NCBI GenBank assembly: GCA_021847605.1
Contig: JAJZQN010000005.1
Span: 62,001-126,000, forward strand
Direction of reading: 5' to 3'
Length of the DNA stretch: 64,000 nucleotides
Origin: Pseudomonadota bacterium
GTDB lineage: Bacteria; Pseudomonadota; Alphaproteobacteria; Sphingomonadales; Sphingomonadaceae
The position numbers and the translations under genes are program-made. Under the pieces are notes generated by a model, which saw only the letters and a program-made list of their open reading frames with translations, did not search any database and was not told the DNA's origin. This document shows positions 51,319 to 60,118 of this stretch, piece by piece (position 1 is the first letter of the stretch; every line of letters begins with the position of its first letter).

Positions 51319-53703
51319 ATGTCCGTCATTTCCTCCATTCGCCTGTCGTCGCGCGCCGCGTTGATGGTCGCCTGCGCCGCCGGTGCGCTGAGCGCCGCAC
51401 AGGCGCAGGAGCCGGTTGCCAGCGATGACGAGGTCATCACCGTCACTGGCCGCCGTATTTCGCAGTCGGCGGAGGCCATTGGCGAGGACAAGGTGAGCAA
51501 TGTGGTGGCCGTGACGCGCGAGGCGCTGTTGTCCGCACCGTCGGGCATTTCGGGCCTCAAGATGCTGGAGCAACTGCCCGGCTTCAACGTGCAGACCGAT
51601 GGCGCGCTGGGTCTCTACGAGTTCGGTAACAGCGTCCAGACGCGCGCTTTCAACCTCGACCAGATCGGCTTCGTCGTCGATGGCATCCCGACCGGCCGCA
51701 GCGATGCCTTTGGCGGCAGCCCCGTGTTCCGCTATGTCGACAATGAAAATCTGGGCGTGGTGGAGGCGGCGGTTGGCGCGGGCGATGTCGGCCTTCCCAG
51801 CTACTCCACGCTTGGCCCGGTGGTGCAATATAACAGCATCAAGCCGCAGGAAGAGATGGGCCTGTTCGTCTCCCAGAGCTTTGGCGACTTCAACATGAAG
51901 CGCACCTTCATCCGTGCCAGCACGGGGCAGGTCGGTCCGTTCCGCGCTTATGTCAGCCGGACGAAGCTGGACACCGATCTCTGGCGGGGCGACGGCACGG
52001 TCGATCGCGAACATTGGGAAGGCATGCTGCACGCCGATCTGGGCGGCGACAGCTGGGCGCGGTTCAAATTCGTGTCGAACAAGTTCAACGACTTTGACTC
52101 CCCGTCGCTCAGCCGCAGCCAATATTTGACCGGCACCGACGTCGGCGGCGCGAGCGGCCGGGATCGTGGCTATATTTCGGTCGTGCCCAACACGACGCCG
52201 GGCTTCGCGCCGGTTGCGGGCGGCCCAGCCTATAGCAACGCCAACTATGCCTATACCAATACGCTTGCCATCAACGTGCGTGACGACAAGCTGTATGGCG
52301 GCACCATCCACGCCGGTATTGCCGATGGCGTCTGGGCCGAAGCGACCGCCTATTATGAAGACAAGGGCGGCTATGGCGTGTCGCCGGACACCTATGCCAA
52401 CAGCCTGCTGCAATATCAGCGGCAGACGGCAGCCGGCATCGCCCTGTTCGCGCCCAAGGGTACGCAATATGGTCTGTCGACCGTGGGTGGCGATCGCTAT
52501 GGCCTGACCACCAAATTGCATTGGGAAATTGGCGCGCATACGCTGGAAACAGGGCTGTGGGCCGAAGTCGATACTTATAACCGTACACAGGCGCGCTACA
52601 ACACGGCCGATGGTTCGCCCGCCAGCGCGCCCAATCTGGACGAACTGGTCTATGTGCGCCGCGATTATCAGAGCCAGCGCAACACCACGCAGGCTTTCGT
52701 CAAGGATCGCATCGCCCTGCTGGACGACAAGCTGATTTTCGACCTGGGCGTCAAGGCGCTGCACATCGATTATCGTTATGGCGGCTATCGCGACTTCAAC
52801 GATTATTATCGCAATGCCGGAACGACCGCCGCGCCCGTCTGGGTCCCGGGTTGGGGGCCGCAGCAATTGCGCACCAGCTATAGTGACGGGTTCCTGCCGA
52901 TGGCCGGCGTCCTCTACAAGATCGACAATCAGAGCCAGATTTTCGCGTCCTATGCGGAAAATATGGCGCTGCCCAAGGGGCTGGACGATGTATTCTCCGT
53001 ATCGCTGAACAGCAGCGCGGCGGGCGTACCGGCTCCGGCGCCGGAACGGTCGCAGAATTTCGAGGCGGGCATTCGCACCAATCAGGGCGAATTCTATGCG
53101 TCCTATGCGGTCTATTACACCAAGTTCAAGAATCGCATCCAGTCGATCGGGTCGATCCTGCCCGGCACGACCAACGTCATCGAAACCTTCTATCAGAATG
53201 TCGGCCGGGTGACGGCCTATGGCGCCGAATTCAGCGGAACATATAAGCCCGCCTATCTGAACGGGCTGGCCTATTTCAACCTGAACGCGACCTACAATAT
53301 CGCCAAGTTCAAGGATGACATCGCCACCGCCACGCTGACCTATCAGACCGACGGCAAATATATCCCCGACAGTGCCAAGTGGATCGTCAATGGCGGCGTG
53401 ACCATTGAACCGGCAAGCTGGCTGGTGGGTAATATCTCGGGCAAATATACGTCGCGCCGCTGGTCGACATTCGACAATTCGGCCGGTTCGAGCGTCAAGG
53501 GCTTCACCGTGTTCAGTGCCTATGTCGACATTGGCGACGGCATCAGCCTGGGTCCGGTCAAGGGCGTGAAGGCGCGGTTCAATATCGACAATATCTTCGA
53601 CAAGGACACGCTGTCCTACATCTCGCCATCGGTGACGGGCGACGGCAATTTCCGTCCGCTCTCCCCGCGTACGTTCCAGTTCACGATCTCGGGTGAAATC
53701 TGA
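51319..53703 (+). CDS. TonB-dependent outer-membrane receptor
   Basis: A 794-residue receptor. A signal peptide ends near AQAQEPVASDD and a possible TonB box lies in DDEVITVTGRR. The plug domain (about 55-190) has SGLKMLEQLPGFNVQTDG, SVQTRAFNLDQIGFVVDGIPTGRSDAFGG and VQYNS. The C-terminal part is a beta-barrel of alternating aromatic strands (for example VFSAYVDIGDGISLGPVKGVKARFNIDNIFDKDTLSYI). It ends QFTISGEI, without the usual terminal aromatic residue. The gene stop overlaps the start of a secreted dipeptidase, hinting at peptide uptake. The ligand is unknown. Confidence 0.93.
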   Translation: MSVISSIRLSSRAALMVACAAGALSAAQAQEPVASDDEVITVTGRRISQSAEAIGEDKVSNVVAVTREALLSAPSGISGLKMLEQLPGFNVQTDGALGLYEFGNSVQTRAFNLDQIGFVVDGIPTGRSDAFGGSPVFRYVDNENLGVVEAAVGAGDVGLPSYSTLGPVVQYNSIKPQEEMGLFVSQSFGDFNMKRTFIRASTGQVGPFRAYVSRTKLDTDLWRGDGTVDREHWEGMLHADLGGDSWARFKFVSNKFNDFDSPSLSRSQYLTGTDVGGASGRDRGYISVVPNTTPGFAPVAGGPAYSNANYAYTNTLAINVRDDKLYGGTIHAGIADGVWAEATAYYEDKGGYGVSPDTYANSLLQYQRQTAAGIALFAPKGTQYGLSTVGGDRYGLTTKLHWEIGAHTLETGLWAEVDTYNRTQARYNTADGSPASAPNLDELVYVRRDYQSQRNTTQAFVKDRIALLDDKLIFDLGVKALHIDYRYGGYRDFNDYYRNAGTTAAPVWVPGWGPQQLRTSYSDGFLPMAGVLYKIDNQSQIFASYAENMALPKGLDDVFSVSLNSSAAGVPAPAPERSQNFEAGIRTNQGEFYASYAVYYTKFKNRIQSIGSILPGTTNVIETFYQNVGRVTAYGAEFSGTYKPAYLNGLAYFNLNATYNIAKFKDDIATATLTYQTDGKYIPDSAKWIVNGGVTIEPASWLVGNISGKYTSRRWSTFDNSAGSSVKGFTVFSAYVDIGDGISLGPVKGVKARFNIDNIFDKDTLSYISPSVTGDGNFRPLSPRTFQFTISGEI

Positions 53704-54932
53704 TGCGGTCCTTTTTGATGATGGGGGCGGCGCTCGTCGCGCTGCTCCCACTGAGCGCGCAGGTTCAGGCGCAGGCGGTGTCGAAGAAGGATTATGACCT
53801 GCATCAGCGGTTGCTGACGCTGGACAGTCATCTCGATACGCCCGCTTCGCTCGATCTGCCCGGTTGGTCGATCGAGGAGGGGCATGACGTCCATGGCGAC
53901 TTCACGCAGGTCGATCTGCCGCGCATGAAGAAGGGCGGTCTGGATGGCGGTTTCTGGGCCATCTATACCGGGCAGGGACCGGTGACGATCGAAGGGTTCC
54001 GCAAGGCGCGGGACTTTGCGATCATGCGCGGCCTGTCGATCCGCAACATGGTGGCGGCGGACCCGGCCAATTTCGCGCTGGCGCTGGAGGCGAAGGACGC
54101 CGCGCCTATCGCGGCGGCGGGCAAGCGGGTCGTCTATATGTCGATCGAAAATGCCTATCCGCTGGGTGAGGATGTCAGCCTGCTTCAGACATTCTATGAC
54201 ATGGGTGTGCGGGTGTCGGGCTTTGCCCATTTCGCGCATAACCAGTTTGCCGACAGTTCGACCGATCCGTCGGGCAAGCCGCGTTTTGGCGGGCTTAGCC
54301 CACTGGGCAAGGAATTGCTGAAGGAAATGAACCGCCTGGGCATCGTGCCGGATGCGTCGCACAGTAGCGATCAGGTGCTGGACGATCTGCTGGCGCTGTC
54401 GACCACGCCGATCCTGCTGACCCATTCGGGATGCAAGGCGATCTATGACCATCCACGCAATATCGACGACGCGCACCTGAAGGCGCTGGCCGCCAAGGGC
54501 GGGGTCATTCAGATGAATGCCTATGGCGCCTATCTGAAGGCGAGCAAGCCCAATCCCGACCGGCAAAAGGCGATGCGCGCCCTATTCGGACAGATGCGCG
54601 AGGGCGAGAAGATGACGGCGGCCAGGCGCGCCGAACTGCTGGCCAAGCGCAAGGAAATCGAGAAGCTCTACCCCGACACCGACAGGCCGACCTTCGACGA
54701 TTTCATGGCGCATATGCTGCATGCTCTGAAGGTCGTGGGGCCGGAGCATGTCGGCATCGGCGCGGACTGGGATGGCGGCGGCGGCGTGGTGGGCATGGAG
54801 GATGTCGTCGACCTGCCCAAGATCACCGCCGCGCTGCTGAAGGCCGGATATAGCGAGGCCGACATCCAGAAAATCTGGTCCGGCAATGTGCTGCGCGTGC
54901 TGGCCGCCAACGAGGCGGGCAAGGGAAAATAG
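53703..54932 (+). CDS. Secreted membrane dipeptidase (M19 family)
   Basis: A 409-residue zinc dipeptidase of the renal-dipeptidase type. The signal peptide MRSFLMMGAALVALLPLSAQVQAQ is followed by LTLDSHLDTP with zinc ligands His43 and Asp45. The bridging Glu lies in YMSIENAYPLGED; further ligands are in LTHSGCKAIYDHPRN and HVGIGADWDGGGGV. It probably hydrolyses dipeptides in the periplasm, and may cleave what the receptor imports. The ATG overlaps the receptor TGA by one base (TGATG). Confidence 0.93.
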   Translation: MRSFLMMGAALVALLPLSAQVQAQAVSKKDYDLHQRLLTLDSHLDTPASLDLPGWSIEEGHDVHGDFTQVDLPRMKKGGLDGGFWAIYTGQGPVTIEGFRKARDFAIMRGLSIRNMVAADPANFALALEAKDAAPIAAAGKRVVYMSIENAYPLGEDVSLLQTFYDMGVRVSGFAHFAHNQFADSSTDPSGKPRFGGLSPLGKELLKEMNRLGIVPDASHSSDQVLDDLLALSTTPILLTHSGCKAIYDHPRNIDDAHLKALAAKGGVIQMNAYGAYLKASKPNPDRQKAMRALFGQMREGEKMTAARRAELLAKRKEIEKLYPDTDRPTFDDFMAHMLHALKVVGPEHVGIGADWDGGGGVVGMEDVVDLPKITAALLKAGYSEADIQKIWSGNVLRVLAANEAGKGK

Positions 54933-54941
54933 GCCGTCTAT

Positions 54942-55017
54942 CCATTCGTTTCGAGCGTAGTCGAGCAACGAGGCCGCGCTGTGCCAGCCGCTTCTCGATT
55001 GCGCTCGAAGCGAACGG
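54942..55017. repeat. Palindromic intergenic repeat, family B (copy 3)
   Basis: Diverged inverted repeat: left arm ATTCGTTTCGAGCGTAGTCG, right arm CTCGATTGCGCTCGAAGCGA. It lies between convergent dipeptidase (stop 54932) and mmsB (stop 55062). Confidence 0.8.
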
Positions 55018-55061
55018 AGGGAAGGTTATGCGAACGGTTTCCGGGCGAACGGAGTCCGGGG

Positions 55062-55955
55062 CTATTTCCCCTCCAGCATTTCGATCATGAGGGAGAAGTC
55101 GCGGGCGGCTTCTCCTTTATTGGCGAGTAACTGATAGAGCGCTTCGGCGGCATTGCCCATGGGGACGGAGGCGCCGACCTGACTGGCGGCCTGTGTCGCG
55201 AGTTTCAGATCCTTGAGCATCAGGCCAACGGCAAAGCCACCCTGATAGCCGGTGTCGGATGGCGATTGCGGGCCGACGCCGGGAACCGGGCAATAGCTGG
55301 TCATCGACCAGCTCTGCCCCGACGACACGCTGGAAATATCGTAGAAGGTCTGGGGATCGAGGCCGATCTTTTTGGCCATGGCAAAGGCTTCGCAGGTGGC
55401 GACCATGGTCGCGCCCAACAGCATATTGTTGCAGATTTTGGCCGCCTGACCATTGCCCGCGCCACCGGCATGGATCACCGCCTTGCCCATGGCCGACAGG
55501 ATGGGACGGGCGCGGTCGAACGCGGCGTCGGTGCCGCCGACCATGAAGGTCAGCGTGCCGCCATTGGCCGCTGCGATGCCGCCTGACACTGGCGCGTCCA
55601 CCATGTCGAAACCCAGTGCGGCGGCGGCCTCACTCACGCGACGGGCTGTGGCGACATCGATGGTGGAGCAGTCGAGGAACAGGGTGCCGGGGGCGGCAGC
55701 CCCGAATATCTCGCCGCTATAGACGCTTTCGACATGGGCGCCGGCAGGCAGCATCGTGACCACGGCGTCGGTGCCGATCATCGCCTCTCCCGCGCTGGCG
55801 ACGCGGGTCGCGCCATGGCTCTCCGCTTTGGCCAGTGCATCCTCCGACAGATCGAAGGCGCGGACGGCAAAGCCATTCTTCACCAGATTGGTGGCCATGC
55901 CGCCGCCCATATTGCCAAGACCGATGAAGGCGATCGTCCGGGGGGCGTCAGTCAT
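55062..55955 (-). CDS. mmsB: 3-hydroxyisobutyrate dehydrogenase
   Basis: Oxidises 3-hydroxyisobutyrate to methylmalonate semialdehyde in valine catabolism. The 297-residue beta-hydroxyacid dehydrogenase has the Rossmann motif IAFIGLGNMGGGMATNLVKNG at residues 8-28. The substrate motif DAPVSGGIAAANGGTLTFMVGG lies at about 120-141, and catalytic Lys173 is in GNGQAAKICNNMLLG. Neighbouring genes encode the preceding valine steps. A 129-nt gap with a nested hairpin separates it from the hydrolase gene. Confidence 0.95.
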   Translation of the reverse strand: MTDAPRTIAFIGLGNMGGGMATNLVKNGFAVRAFDLSEDALAKAESHGATRVASAGEAMIGTDAVVTMLPAGAHVESVYSGEIFGAAAPGTLFLDCSTIDVATARRVSEAAAALGFDMVDAPVSGGIAAANGGTLTFMVGGTDAAFDRARPILSAMGKAVIHAGGAGNGQAAKICNNMLLGATMVATCEAFAMAKKIGLDPQTFYDISSVSSGQSWSMTSYCPVPGVGPQSPSDTGYQGGFAVGLMLKDLKLATQAASQVGASVPMGNAAEALYQLLANKGEAARDFSLMIEMLEGK

Positions 55956-56017
55956 TGCATCTCTCTCCGCTTAGATTCTCATATTTCCCGCAGATTTTAT
56001 CATTTTCTTGCGTGTGC

Positions 56018-56088
56018 CTGATCCTATCGGAAAGGGGCGGCATGGATGGTCAACATCGCATGGCGCCGCCCCTGTAGGACAGGATCAG
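56018..56088. terminator. Nested hairpin between valine-pathway genes
   Basis: Outer stem CTGATCCT (56018-56025) / AGGATCAG (56081-56088) and inner stem AGGGGCGGC (56033-56041) / GCCGCCCCT (56065-56073). It begins within the stop region of the hydrolase gene on the minus strand and precedes mmsB. No T-tract follows, so attenuation or mRNA processing is as likely as termination. Confidence 0.45.
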
Positions 56089-57173
56089 CCATCCTCGGCC
56101 AGTTCCGGCAGCGGCGTCCATGCCCGGTCGGCGGGCAGGGGCGCGAAAATTTCGTCGATCATGGCGTCGCTCACACCCTCCAGCGTGGCGGGGTTCCAGT
56201 TCGGCTTGTTATCCTTGTCAAAGATGACGGCCCGCACGCCTTCGACGAAATCGGGGCGGCGGATGATCGCGCAGGCAAGGCCATATTCCATCACCATATT
56301 GTCGGCGAAGCTGGATTTGGCGTTGCCCTCCACCAACTGGCGCAGCGCGACCTTGATCGTCTGGGGGGATTTGGTGGCGAGGATGTCGCGTTGCCGGGTC
56401 GCCCAGTCACCGCCATCGGCGTTCAGCGCCGCGACGATCTCCTCCGCTCGGTCGGAGGCGAAGAGGCGATCAATGTCTTCCCGCGCCGCATCGAGAGGGG
56501 CGGGCGGCGGCACTTCCACATTCTCATCGAGAATGTCGGCCACGCCCAGCGGATCGGCTAATATGCGGGCCTTCACCGCCGCAATCCGATCCGACGCCAT
56601 ATAATGGGTGGCGATGCCCAGCGACAGGCAATCCGCGCCGTCGATTCGCGATCCGGTAGCCGCCAGCCATGCGCCGACGCGACCGGGCAGGCGCGGCAGG
56701 AACCAGCCGCCGCCGACATCGGGGAACAGGCCGATGCCGGTTTCCGGCATGGCAAAGACGGTGCGTTCGGTCGCGACGCGATAGGCGGCCGGCAGGGAAA
56801 GGCCCACGCCGCCGCCCATAACGATACCGTAGATAAAGGCGACGATAGGCTTGCCATAGACGAATAGCAGATGGTTCATCCGATATTCGACATGGAAGAA
56901 ACGCTCAGCCTCGACACAATCGTCTTTCGCGCTGTTGGCGATCAGCGCGATGTCGCCCCCGGCGCAGAAGCCGCGCGAGAGTTTCGGGTCGCCACCCGGA
57001 TCGGGCAGGTGATCGATCATCACCAGCGCCACCCCGTCGTCCTGCGCCCATGCCAGCAATGCCGCGTTGATTGCGCTGCACATGGCGGGGGTCAGTGCAT
57101 GGATCGCCTTCGGCCGGTTAAGCCGGATACGACCTACGCTGTTTTCGACGAAGGTGAGGACTTGATCGGTCAT
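56085..57173 (-). CDS. 3-hydroxyisobutyryl-CoA hydrolase (crotonase fold)
   Basis: A 362-residue enzyme that releases 3-hydroxyisobutyrate from its CoA ester in valine catabolism. The HIBCH-type signature is clear: RGFCAGGDIALIA, FIYGIVMGGGVGLSLPAAYRVATERTVFAMPETGIGLFPDVGGGWFLPRL with the catalytic Glu, and RRPDFVEGVRAVIFDKDNKPNW near the C-terminus. ATG 57173 is preferred to the adjacent TTG; AGGAG is 5 nt upstream. It follows the acyl-CoA dehydrogenase gene by 21 nt. A simple enoyl-CoA hydratase is less likely because of the C-terminal extension. Confidence 0.93.
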   Translation of the reverse strand: MTDQVLTFVENSVGRIRLNRPKAIHALTPAMCSAINAALLAWAQDDGVALVMIDHLPDPGGDPKLSRGFCAGGDIALIANSAKDDCVEAERFFHVEYRMNHLLFVYGKPIVAFIYGIVMGGGVGLSLPAAYRVATERTVFAMPETGIGLFPDVGGGWFLPRLPGRVGAWLAATGSRIDGADCLSLGIATHYMASDRIAAVKARILADPLGVADILDENVEVPPPAPLDAAREDIDRLFASDRAEEIVAALNADGGDWATRQRDILATKSPQTIKVALRQLVEGNAKSSFADNMVMEYGLACAIIRRPDFVEGVRAVIFDKDNKPNWNPATLEGVSDAMIDEIFAPLPADRAWTPLPELAEDG

Positions 57174-57194
57174 CAATGCTCCTGTGAAGGGGGA

Positions 57195-58349
57195 TTATTG
57201 GCGCAGCATGTCGCGGGCGACGATCATCCGCATCACCTGATTAGTGCCTTCCAATATGGAATGGACGCGCAGGTCGCGCCAGAAGCGCTCGATCGGATAA
57301 TCCATCAGATAGCCATAGCCGCCATGCAGCTGCAACGCGCGATCCGCCACGGCGGAGCCGGTGTCGGTGGCGAAGCGTTTCGCCATTGCGGCAAAGCGCG
57401 TCTTGTCAGGGGCGTTATCCGTCACCTTGACTGCTGCGGCATAAAGCAGGGTACGTGCCGCCTCCAGTTCGGTCGCCATGTCGGCCAGAATGAATTGCGT
57501 ATTCTGGAAATCAGCGATGGCCTGCCCGAATTGCTTGCGGTCTTTCGTATAGGCGACTGCTTCGTCGATACAGCGCTGGGCACCGCCCAGCGAGCAGGCG
57601 CCGATATTGAGGCGACCGCCGTCCAGCCCCATCATCGCGATGCGAAAGCCTTCGCCTTCTGCGCCGACCAGATTGCCTGCGGGCACCCGCACGCCATCGA
57701 AATTCACCTGTGCCGTGGGTTGGGAATGCCAGCCGAGTTTCCGTTCCGGCGCGCCGAAGCTGACGCCGGGCATATCCTTTTCGATGACGAGGCAACTGAT
57801 GCCCTTGGGGCCATCCTCCCCGGTGCGGACCATCACGACATAGAGGTCATTTTCGCCGCCGCCCGAGATAAATTGTTTGGAGCCGGTGACGACATAATGA
57901 TCGCCCTCTTTCACGGCGCGGGTGCGCAGCGCGGCGGCGTCCGAACCCGATCCGGCCTCCGTCAGGCAATAGCTCGCCATGCGATCCATCGGCACCATGG
58001 AGGGGAGGTAGGCGTCCTTGAGCGCCTGACCGCCGAAACGGTCGATCATCCAGGACGCCATATTGTGGATGGAGATGAAGGCGCTGGTCGAGGGGCAGCC
58101 ATAGGCCATCGCCTCCATGATGAGCGCCGCTTCCAGCCGGCCAAGGCCGATGCCGCCCGATTCCTCTGACACATAGATGCCCCCAAAGCCCAAGGCGGCG
58201 GCGGCGCGGATCGCGTCGCGGGGGAAGATATGTTTCTCGTCCCATTCAGCGGCGAAAGGGGTGATCGCGTCGGCGGTGAAACGCCGTGTGAGATCCTGAA
58301 TCTCGCGCTGATCGTCGGTCAGGTCGAACTGGGTCAAATGCCTCTCCAT
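57195..58349 (-). CDS. Acyl-CoA dehydrogenase (probable isobutyryl-CoA dehydrogenase)
   Basis: A 384-residue FAD enzyme that desaturates short branched acyl-CoA, likely isobutyryl-CoA to methacrylyl-CoA given the valine context. Domain order is helical N-terminus (DDQREIQDLTRRFTADAITPFAAEWDE), mid-domain FAD motifs (ASYCLTEAGSGSDAAALRTRA, YVVTGSKQFISGG), and C-terminal LHGGYGYLMDYPIERFWRDLRVHSILEGTNQVM, with the catalytic-base position Glu367. ATG 58349 is used because MERHLTQFDLTDDQREI fits the family; longer starts do not. It is divergent from a LysR gene. Confidence 0.92.
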   Translation of the reverse strand: MERHLTQFDLTDDQREIQDLTRRFTADAITPFAAEWDEKHIFPRDAIRAAAALGFGGIYVSEESGGIGLGRLEAALIMEAMAYGCPSTSAFISIHNMASWMIDRFGGQALKDAYLPSMVPMDRMASYCLTEAGSGSDAAALRTRAVKEGDHYVVTGSKQFISGGGENDLYVVMVRTGEDGPKGISCLVIEKDMPGVSFGAPERKLGWHSQPTAQVNFDGVRVPAGNLVGAEGEGFRIAMMGLDGGRLNIGACSLGGAQRCIDEAVAYTKDRKQFGQAIADFQNTQFILADMATELEAARTLLYAAAVKVTDNAPDKTRFAAMAKRFATDTGSAVADRALQLHGGYGYLMDYPIERFWRDLRVHSILEGTNQVMRMIVARDMLRQ

Positions 58350-58359
58350 TTTGATCCAT

Positions 58360-58390
58360 CTTGTACCGCTCTTGCGATATTGCATGCAAT
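58360..58390 (-). promoter_or_regulatory. Candidate promoter for the valine cluster, -35 inside a 12-bp palindrome
   Basis: On the minus strand TTGCAT (58389-58384) and TACAAG (58365-58360) are 18 nt apart. The -35 box lies in the perfect palindrome ATTGCATGCAAT (58379-58390). The shared 88-nt region also faces the LysR gene. Confidence 0.4.
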
Positions 58391-58437
58391 GGCGAAATTA
58401 TGCACATTCAGTCTGCGATAATGCAGGGAGAGGATGC

Positions 58438-59337
58438 ATGTTCGACTGGGACGATCTGCGGGTCTTTCTGGCCATGGCACGGTCGCGCAAGATTGCGCCG
58501 GCGGCCCGCACGCTGGGGATCGACGCGACCACTATTGCGCGGCGGCTGGTGCGGCTGGAAAAGGCGCTGGGCGTCGAGCTTTTCGAGACAGGCGCGGGGG
58601 AGCGCGGGCTGACGGCGCGGGGACAGGCGTTGATGGTGCATGCCGAGGCCGCCGAAAGCGCCGCCTTCGCCGCGATGGAAGAGATGCAGGGGCAACAGCG
58701 CAAGCTGGCGGGGCAGGTGCGGCTGTCGGTGGCGGAGGGGTTTGGCACATGGGTGCTGGCGCCGGGCATGGCCGATTTCAACCGTCAGCATCCCGGTATC
58801 CGGCTGGACCTGATTACCGCATCGGGCTTTCTCAACCCCTCGAAACGCGAGGCCGATATGGCGGTGATGCTGGCGCGGCCGCAGCGGGGGCGGCTGACGG
58901 TGCGGCGGCTGGGCGACTATGGCCTGCACCTTTATGCGTCGCCCGCTTATCTGGAGCGCGCGGGACGGCCCGACAGCCCGGCGGCGCTGCATGATCATAC
59001 GCTGGTCGGCTATGTGCCCGAATTCATCTTTTCCCCCGAACTGGATTATCTGGACGAGGTGGATGCCGGGTTGGAGGCGACATTGCGATCCACCAGCATC
59101 GTGATGCAGCAGCGCATGTTGGTGGAGGGGGCGGGTATCGGCGTGCTGCCCGATTTTATCGGGCGACGCGATCCGGCTTTGGTGCCGCTGATGACGGATC
59201 AGGTGGAAATCGTGCGCAGTTTCTGGCTGGTCATGCATGGCGACCTGCGCGGGCTGGCGCGGATCGGCGCGGTGGCCGACTGGTTGCAGGCGCGCATCGA
59301 TACATTGTCGAGCGGACGGGACGGGGGGCAGGCGTAG
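58438..59337 (+). CDS. LysR-family transcriptional regulator
   Basis: A 299-residue LysR-type regulator. The winged helix-turn-helix covers residues 1-60 (FDWDDLRVFLAMARSRKIAPAARTLGIDATTIARRLVRLEKALG) and the effector-binding domain runs from about 90 (VRLSVAEGFGTWVLAPGMADFNRQHPGIRLDL). AGGGAGAGG precedes the ATG at 58438. It is divergent from the acyl-CoA dehydrogenase gene, the classic LysR layout, so control of the valine cluster, possibly in response to an acyl-CoA or acid intermediate, is likely but unproven. Confidence 0.93.
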   Translation: MFDWDDLRVFLAMARSRKIAPAARTLGIDATTIARRLVRLEKALGVELFETGAGERGLTARGQALMVHAEAAESAAFAAMEEMQGQQRKLAGQVRLSVAEGFGTWVLAPGMADFNRQHPGIRLDLITASGFLNPSKREADMAVMLARPQRGRLTVRRLGDYGLHLYASPAYLERAGRPDSPAALHDHTLVGYVPEFIFSPELDYLDEVDAGLEATLRSTSIVMQQRMLVEGAGIGVLPDFIGRRDPALVPLMTDQVEIVRSFWLVMHGDLRGLARIGAVADWLQARIDTLSSGRDGGQA

Positions 59338-59436
59338 GACGATCTGACCGATCGATGCCGAGCGAAAGTCAATCGACGCGGGGCTTCACCCTCGCTAAGA
59401 GAGTCGGAATGGATAGAGAGCCGTCGCATTTTGCCC

Positions 59437-60075
59437 ATGTCGCATAAGCCAAAAAGCTGTCGTACGGCTGCCCTGCCAAGGAGCGAGTTTCGCACCAAGG
59501 CCACCGAATATATGGATTTTCTGGCTGCCTGGCTGCAAAAGCCGCGTCAGACGGCGTCGGTCGTGCCGTCCAGTCGCTATCTCGCCCGGTTGATGGTCGC
59601 GCAGATCGATCCGCAGGATGGTGGGCGCGTGCTGGAACTGGGCGGCGGGACTGGCGTGTTCACTCGCGCCATATTGGAAACCGGGTTGCCGCCCGAAAAG
59701 CTGGAGGTGGTGGAGATTAACCCTGCCTTTGCGCGCGGGCTGCGTCGCCATTTTCCGCATGTGTCGGTGCTGGAGACCCCGGCGCAGATCGTATCGACCG
59801 CGACCGCAGGCGAGCCCGGCGATTATCAGGTGGTCGTTAGTGGCCTGCCGCTGCTGGCGATGGACCGGACGCTGCATATCGACATATTGGGCGAAGCGTT
59901 CCGCATGTTGCGCCCCGGTGGCAGCTTCATCCAGTTCACCTATTCGATGCGGCCGCCGGTCAATCGCGCGATATTGGATCAATTGGGACTGGATGTCGTG
60001 CGCGCCGGGCAAACCGTCCGCAATTTTCCCCCGGCCACGGTTTTCCGATTCTTCCGAAAGGGCGAACAGGACTGA
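59437..60075 (+). CDS. SAM-dependent methyltransferase (PmtA-like phospholipid N-methyltransferase)
   Basis: A 212-residue class I methyltransferase. YMDFLAAWLQKPRQTASVVPSSRYLARLMV precedes the SAM motif GGRVLELGGGTGVFTRAIL and EKLEVVEINPAFARGLRRHFP (motif II). VSGLPLLAMD and FRMLRPGGSFIQFTYSMRPP complete the fold. This arrangement is that of PmtA-type enzymes that methylate phosphatidylethanolamine, and also of some rRNA adenine dimethylases, but there are no rRNA-binding features. ATG 59437 is taken; a TTG at 59431 is possible and no ribosome site is convincing. A hairpin follows the stop. Confidence 0.82.
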   Translation: MSHKPKSCRTAALPRSEFRTKATEYMDFLAAWLQKPRQTASVVPSSRYLARLMVAQIDPQDGGRVLELGGGTGVFTRAILETGLPPEKLEVVEINPAFARGLRRHFPHVSVLETPAQIVSTATAGEPGDYQVVVSGLPLLAMDRTLHIDILGEAFRMLRPGGSFIQFTYSMRPPVNRAILDQLGLDVVRAGQTVRNFPPATVFRFFRKGEQD

Positions 60076-60076
60076 C

Positions 60077-60113
60077 GGAAAGGGCCGCATCCCATGGTGC
60101 GGCCCTTTCCTTA
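60077..60113. terminator. Hairpin between methyltransferase and RcnB-like fragment
   Basis: 13-bp perfect stem (GGAAAGGGCCGCA and TGCGGCCCTTTCC, loop TCCCATGG) starting 2 nt after the methyltransferase stop. T-tracts are weak (TTATG), but the stem is strong. Confidence 0.6.
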
Positions 60114-60118
60114 TGATC

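Noticed and set aside
51112-53751. An 879-codon frame antisense to the TonB receptor
   Set aside because: Composition is Ile/Gly/Arg-rich with no domain, and it runs into the MITE region; the receptor on the other strand has signal peptide, plug and barrel.
4768-55017. Possible CRISPR array from recurring palindromes
   Set aside because: Copies are single, far apart, have no regular spacers and no cas genes are nearby; they are dispersed intergenic repeats.
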